Assembly: GCF_019898765.1 (NCBI RefSeq) | Contig: NZ_JAIOKB010000008.1 | Span: 62,001 to 126,000 of the forward strand | DNA: 64,000 bases | From: Sphingomonas yunnanensis | GTDB lineage: Bacteria; Pseudomonadota; Alphaproteobacteria; Sphingomonadales; Sphingomonadaceae | Direction: 5' to 3' | Shown: piece after piece, positions 61,979-64,000 of the stretch | How the letters are laid out: each line of letters opens with the position of its first letter | Position numbering within the stretch: position 1 is the first letter of the stretch | The notes under the pieces: model-generated | Databases searched by the model: none | Told to the model about the DNA's origin: nothing | Seen by the model: the letters and a program-made list of their open reading frames with translations, nothing else | Made by a program: the position numbers and the translations under genes

Positions 61979-64000
61979 TCAGAACACGAAATTCACCGCC
62001 AGCGCAAAGGTACGGCCGAAATAGGCGGTGTAGAGCGGGTCCTTGCGCACCGTGTCGACGGTGAGGCGATTGGTCTCGTTGGTGATATTCTGCACCTCCG
62101 CGATCAGCTTCACGTTCTCGGTCAGGTTGTACGAGGCCGAGGCATCGACGAAGATCGAGCTGGCGTTCGAGGTCGAGTCCGCGTCGACCGAGCCGCTCGG
62201 CACCGCGGTGAGGAACGAGGCGCGATAGTTCACCGTCGAGCGGATGCTGAAGCGGCTGTCCTCATAATAGAGTGTGCCGCTCGCGGTCTCGGGCGACAGG
62301 CCGACCAGCGGCGCGGTGCGCGAGAGCGTGGGCGAGATGATGTAGTTGATGTTCGACCGCACCCGCGTGAAATTGCCCAGCGCGCCGAAGTTCTTGAGGA
62401 AGCCCGGCAGGAAGGTGAAGGGCAGCTGCACGTTCGCCTCGAAGCCGCGCAGCGGGCCGCCCGGCGTGTTGTTGCTGCGCTGGACGGTGAACTGGTCGCC
62501 CGGGCGCAGCTGCGTGCCGTTGAGCAGCGAGAGCGGCAGGCCGATGTCCTGGAAGGCGACACTGGCGCTCGTCGTCTGGATGTAGGTCTCGATGTTCTTG
62601 TAGAAATACGCCACCGACAGCAGCGAGCCGGGGCGGAAATACCATTCCAGCGCGGCGTCGAACGTGTTGGCGCGGATCGGTTCGAGGAACGGGTTGCTGA
62701 ACGAGGCGGTCTGGATCACCAGATTGGCCGAGCCCGAGGGGATCAGCTGGCCGTAGGCGGGGCGCGACATCACGCGCGCCGCCGACAGGCGCGCGATCAG
62801 GTCGGGCGTGACGTCCAGTGCCAGGTTCATCGAGGGCAGCCAGTCCTCGTAGGAGCGGCTCACCTCGGAGATCACGTAGCGCGACGGGTAGGTCGACCCC
62901 GCCGGCGCGGCGGTGGTGATCGGGCCATAGGTGTCGAGGCTGGTGTGGACGTAGCGCACGCCCGCGTCGCCGCGCAGCGTCACCGGCAGAATGTCCTGCG
63001 TGTCGAACTTCACCATGGCGTAGCCGGACTTGTACTTCTCGTCGACGCCGCCGTAGGTGCCCTTGGCGCACTCGATGCTGCAATAGACGTAGCTGTCGAG
63101 CCCGACCGCGTCGCGGAACTTGTCCGGATCGACCGAGACGAAGTCCTGCAGCTGGCCGTCGAGGTTCTTGCCGATCCCCGTGGTCGTGAAGGTGATGTCC
63201 GCCAGCGAGACGCCGGCGGGCAAGGCCAACGGATTGTTGGTGGCGAGCTGGCGCTCGCGCGCGGTGTATTTGTTGGTGCGGTACTGGCCGCCGAACTGGA
63301 TGGTGAAGCCCTGCGCCGGCTTCCAGTCGCCGTTAAGCTCGAAGGTCTTGCTGACGATCGTGTTGCGGCGGATGAAGTTGGAGAGCTGGCCGCGCTGGTC
63401 GCCGTTGGCGAGTGGCGGACCGTATCGGAACAAGGTCGGATCGGTCGTGTCGATGCCGTAGCCGATCTTGGGGATGTCGGGATTGTCGCGGAAGTCGATC
63501 GACCAGTTGCGCGAGTCGTTCGAATCGATCGCCACCTGCAAGCGATTCACGTCGAGCCGCGACTCATTGATGCCGGCCAGGCCGAACACCCGGAAGCTGT
63601 CCGAGAAGCGATGGTCGAAATTGAAGTTGGCCTGCTTATACTCGGACGTGAAGCGCTCGCTCTGCATCTCGGAGCGCAGGTCGACGCCGTCGAACAGGCC
63701 GTGGACCAGCGAGCCGTTGTCGTCGACCTCGATCTCGCGCACCGAGGTGAGCGGCTGGCCGTTGTTCGAGATCGCGCGGCCGAACGAACGCGCGTCGAAA
63801 TAGGTGTCGAGCCGGTCGACCTTGAAGCGCGAGTAGAGCCCGTCGAGCGAGATGTCGGTGTTGTCGCTCGGCTTCCACTGGAAGGTCAGCGATCCCGCGA
63901 TGCGCTGCTGATCCTGGCTGCTGCGCACCGGGCGCGGCAGGCGCGGTAGATAGACGCCGCCGCCCGGTCGCCCGTTCACGCCGGTGCGGCTCATGATATA
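61979..64000 (-). CDS. TonB-dependent receptor, C-terminal part (5' end outside window)
   Basis: The frame is open to the window edge and covers about 673 residues of the barrel of a large receptor of the CirA/oar-like sphingomonad class. The plug domain is not in the window. Typical barrel features are SDNTDISLDGLYSRF, alternating aromatic strands, RLSAARVMSRPAYGQLIPSG and the terminal YFGRTFALAVNFVF, with C-terminal Phe. A Cys pair in YCSIECAKG may form a loop disulfide. Position at the head of the uxu operon suggests it takes up oligo-uronides. Confidence 0.93.
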   Translation of the reverse strand, partial: YIMSRTGVNGRPGGGVYLPRLPRPVRSSQDQQRIAGSLTFQWKPSDNTDISLDGLYSRFKVDRLDTYFDARSFGRAISNNGQPLTSVREIEVDDNGSLVHGLFDGVDLRSEMQSERFTSEYKQANFNFDHRFSDSFRVFGLAGINESRLDVNRLQVAIDSNDSRNWSIDFRDNPDIPKIGYGIDTTDPTLFRYGPPLANGDQRGQLSNFIRRNTIVSKTFELNGDWKPAQGFTIQFGGQYRTNKYTARERQLATNNPLALPAGVSLADITFTTTGIGKNLDGQLQDFVSVDPDKFRDAVGLDSYVYCSIECAKGTYGGVDEKYKSGYAMVKFDTQDILPVTLRGDAGVRYVHTSLDTYGPITTAAPAGSTYPSRYVISEVSRSYEDWLPSMNLALDVTPDLIARLSAARVMSRPAYGQLIPSGSANLVIQTASFSNPFLEPIRANTFDAALEWYFRPGSLLSVAYFYKNIETYIQTTSASVAFQDIGLPLSLLNGTQLRPGDQFTVQRSNNTPGGPLRGFEANVQLPFTFLPGFLKNFGALGNFTRVRSNINYIISPTLSRTAPLVGLSPETASGTLYYEDSRFSIRSTVNYRASFLTAVPSGSVDADSTSNASSIFVDASASYNLTENVKLIAEVQNITNETNRLTVDTVRKDPLYTAYFGRTFALAVNFVF

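Overview
The window is GC-rich DNA of an alphaproteobacterium, most probably a Sphingomonas-type sphingomonad. The reasons are the rpoB/rpoC sequences, many large TonB-dependent receptors beside glycoside hydrolases, a small Asn/Ala-rich lipoprotein, a possible GAAC-N7-GAAC (alphaproteobacterial SOS-type) box, and several families of intergenic palindromic repeats common in that group. Genes are dense and often joined by ATGA/TGATG stop-start overlaps. I saw no tRNA, rRNA, CRISPR array, insertion sequence or phage gene.

Layout. 1-6.9 kb: 3' part of rpoB, a palindromic repeat, complete rpoC and a strong terminator. 6.9-10.3 kb: three poorly known plus-strand genes (two membrane proteins), a TupA-like ATP-grasp gene and a small lipoprotein on the minus strand. 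10.4-12.8 kb: minus-strand pdxH, cation diffusion facilitator and PhzF-family genes, each overlapping the next. 12.9-16.5 kb: bacterial NHEJ pair ku and ligD. 16.5-20.7 kb: an exported chorismate-lyase-like protein, then a fused circularly permuted ATP-grasp/alpha-E protein coupled to a transglutaminase. 20.7-25.1 kb: a compact phosphorelay (pseudo-receiver/HPt protein, LuxR-type regulator, CHASE3 hybrid kinase, lone receiver) and a PilZ-like protein.

25.5-46.2 kb is mainly carbohydrate metabolism: two GH2 enzymes, an MGH1-like (alpha/alpha)6 hydrolase, a GH1-like protein fused to a decayed RmlD-type reductase domain, a glycosyltransferase fused to UDP-galactopyranose mutase, two tandem paralogous TonB-dependent receptors, and a secreted PI-PLC-like protein. 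The GH2 enzymes, the mutase and the receptors suggest handling of galactose-containing glycans. Two GH2 promoters share an operator-like motif. A truncated methyltransferase remnant lies beside the GH1 fusion. A receiver-like protein, a cysteine hydrolase and a VOC protein lie in the middle.

46.2-48.1 kb: coupled aldo/keto reductase and beta-hydroxyacid dehydrogenase. 48.4-51.7 kb: a lipoprotein, a membrane protein, a protealysin-type M4 protease and its emfourin-type inhibitor, with an SOS-box-like site upstream. 51.7-56.4 kb: a 59-residue protein with a leader hairpin, a hybrid histidine kinase, and an exported penicillin-acylase-family Ntn hydrolase. 56.4-64 kb: a hexuronate operon on the minus strand, read as TonB-dependent receptor (partial), uxuA, uxaC, uxuB, exuT. 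This takes outer-membrane uptake and inner-membrane import of glucuronate/galacturonate into both the isomerase/reductase and the mannonate dehydratase steps.
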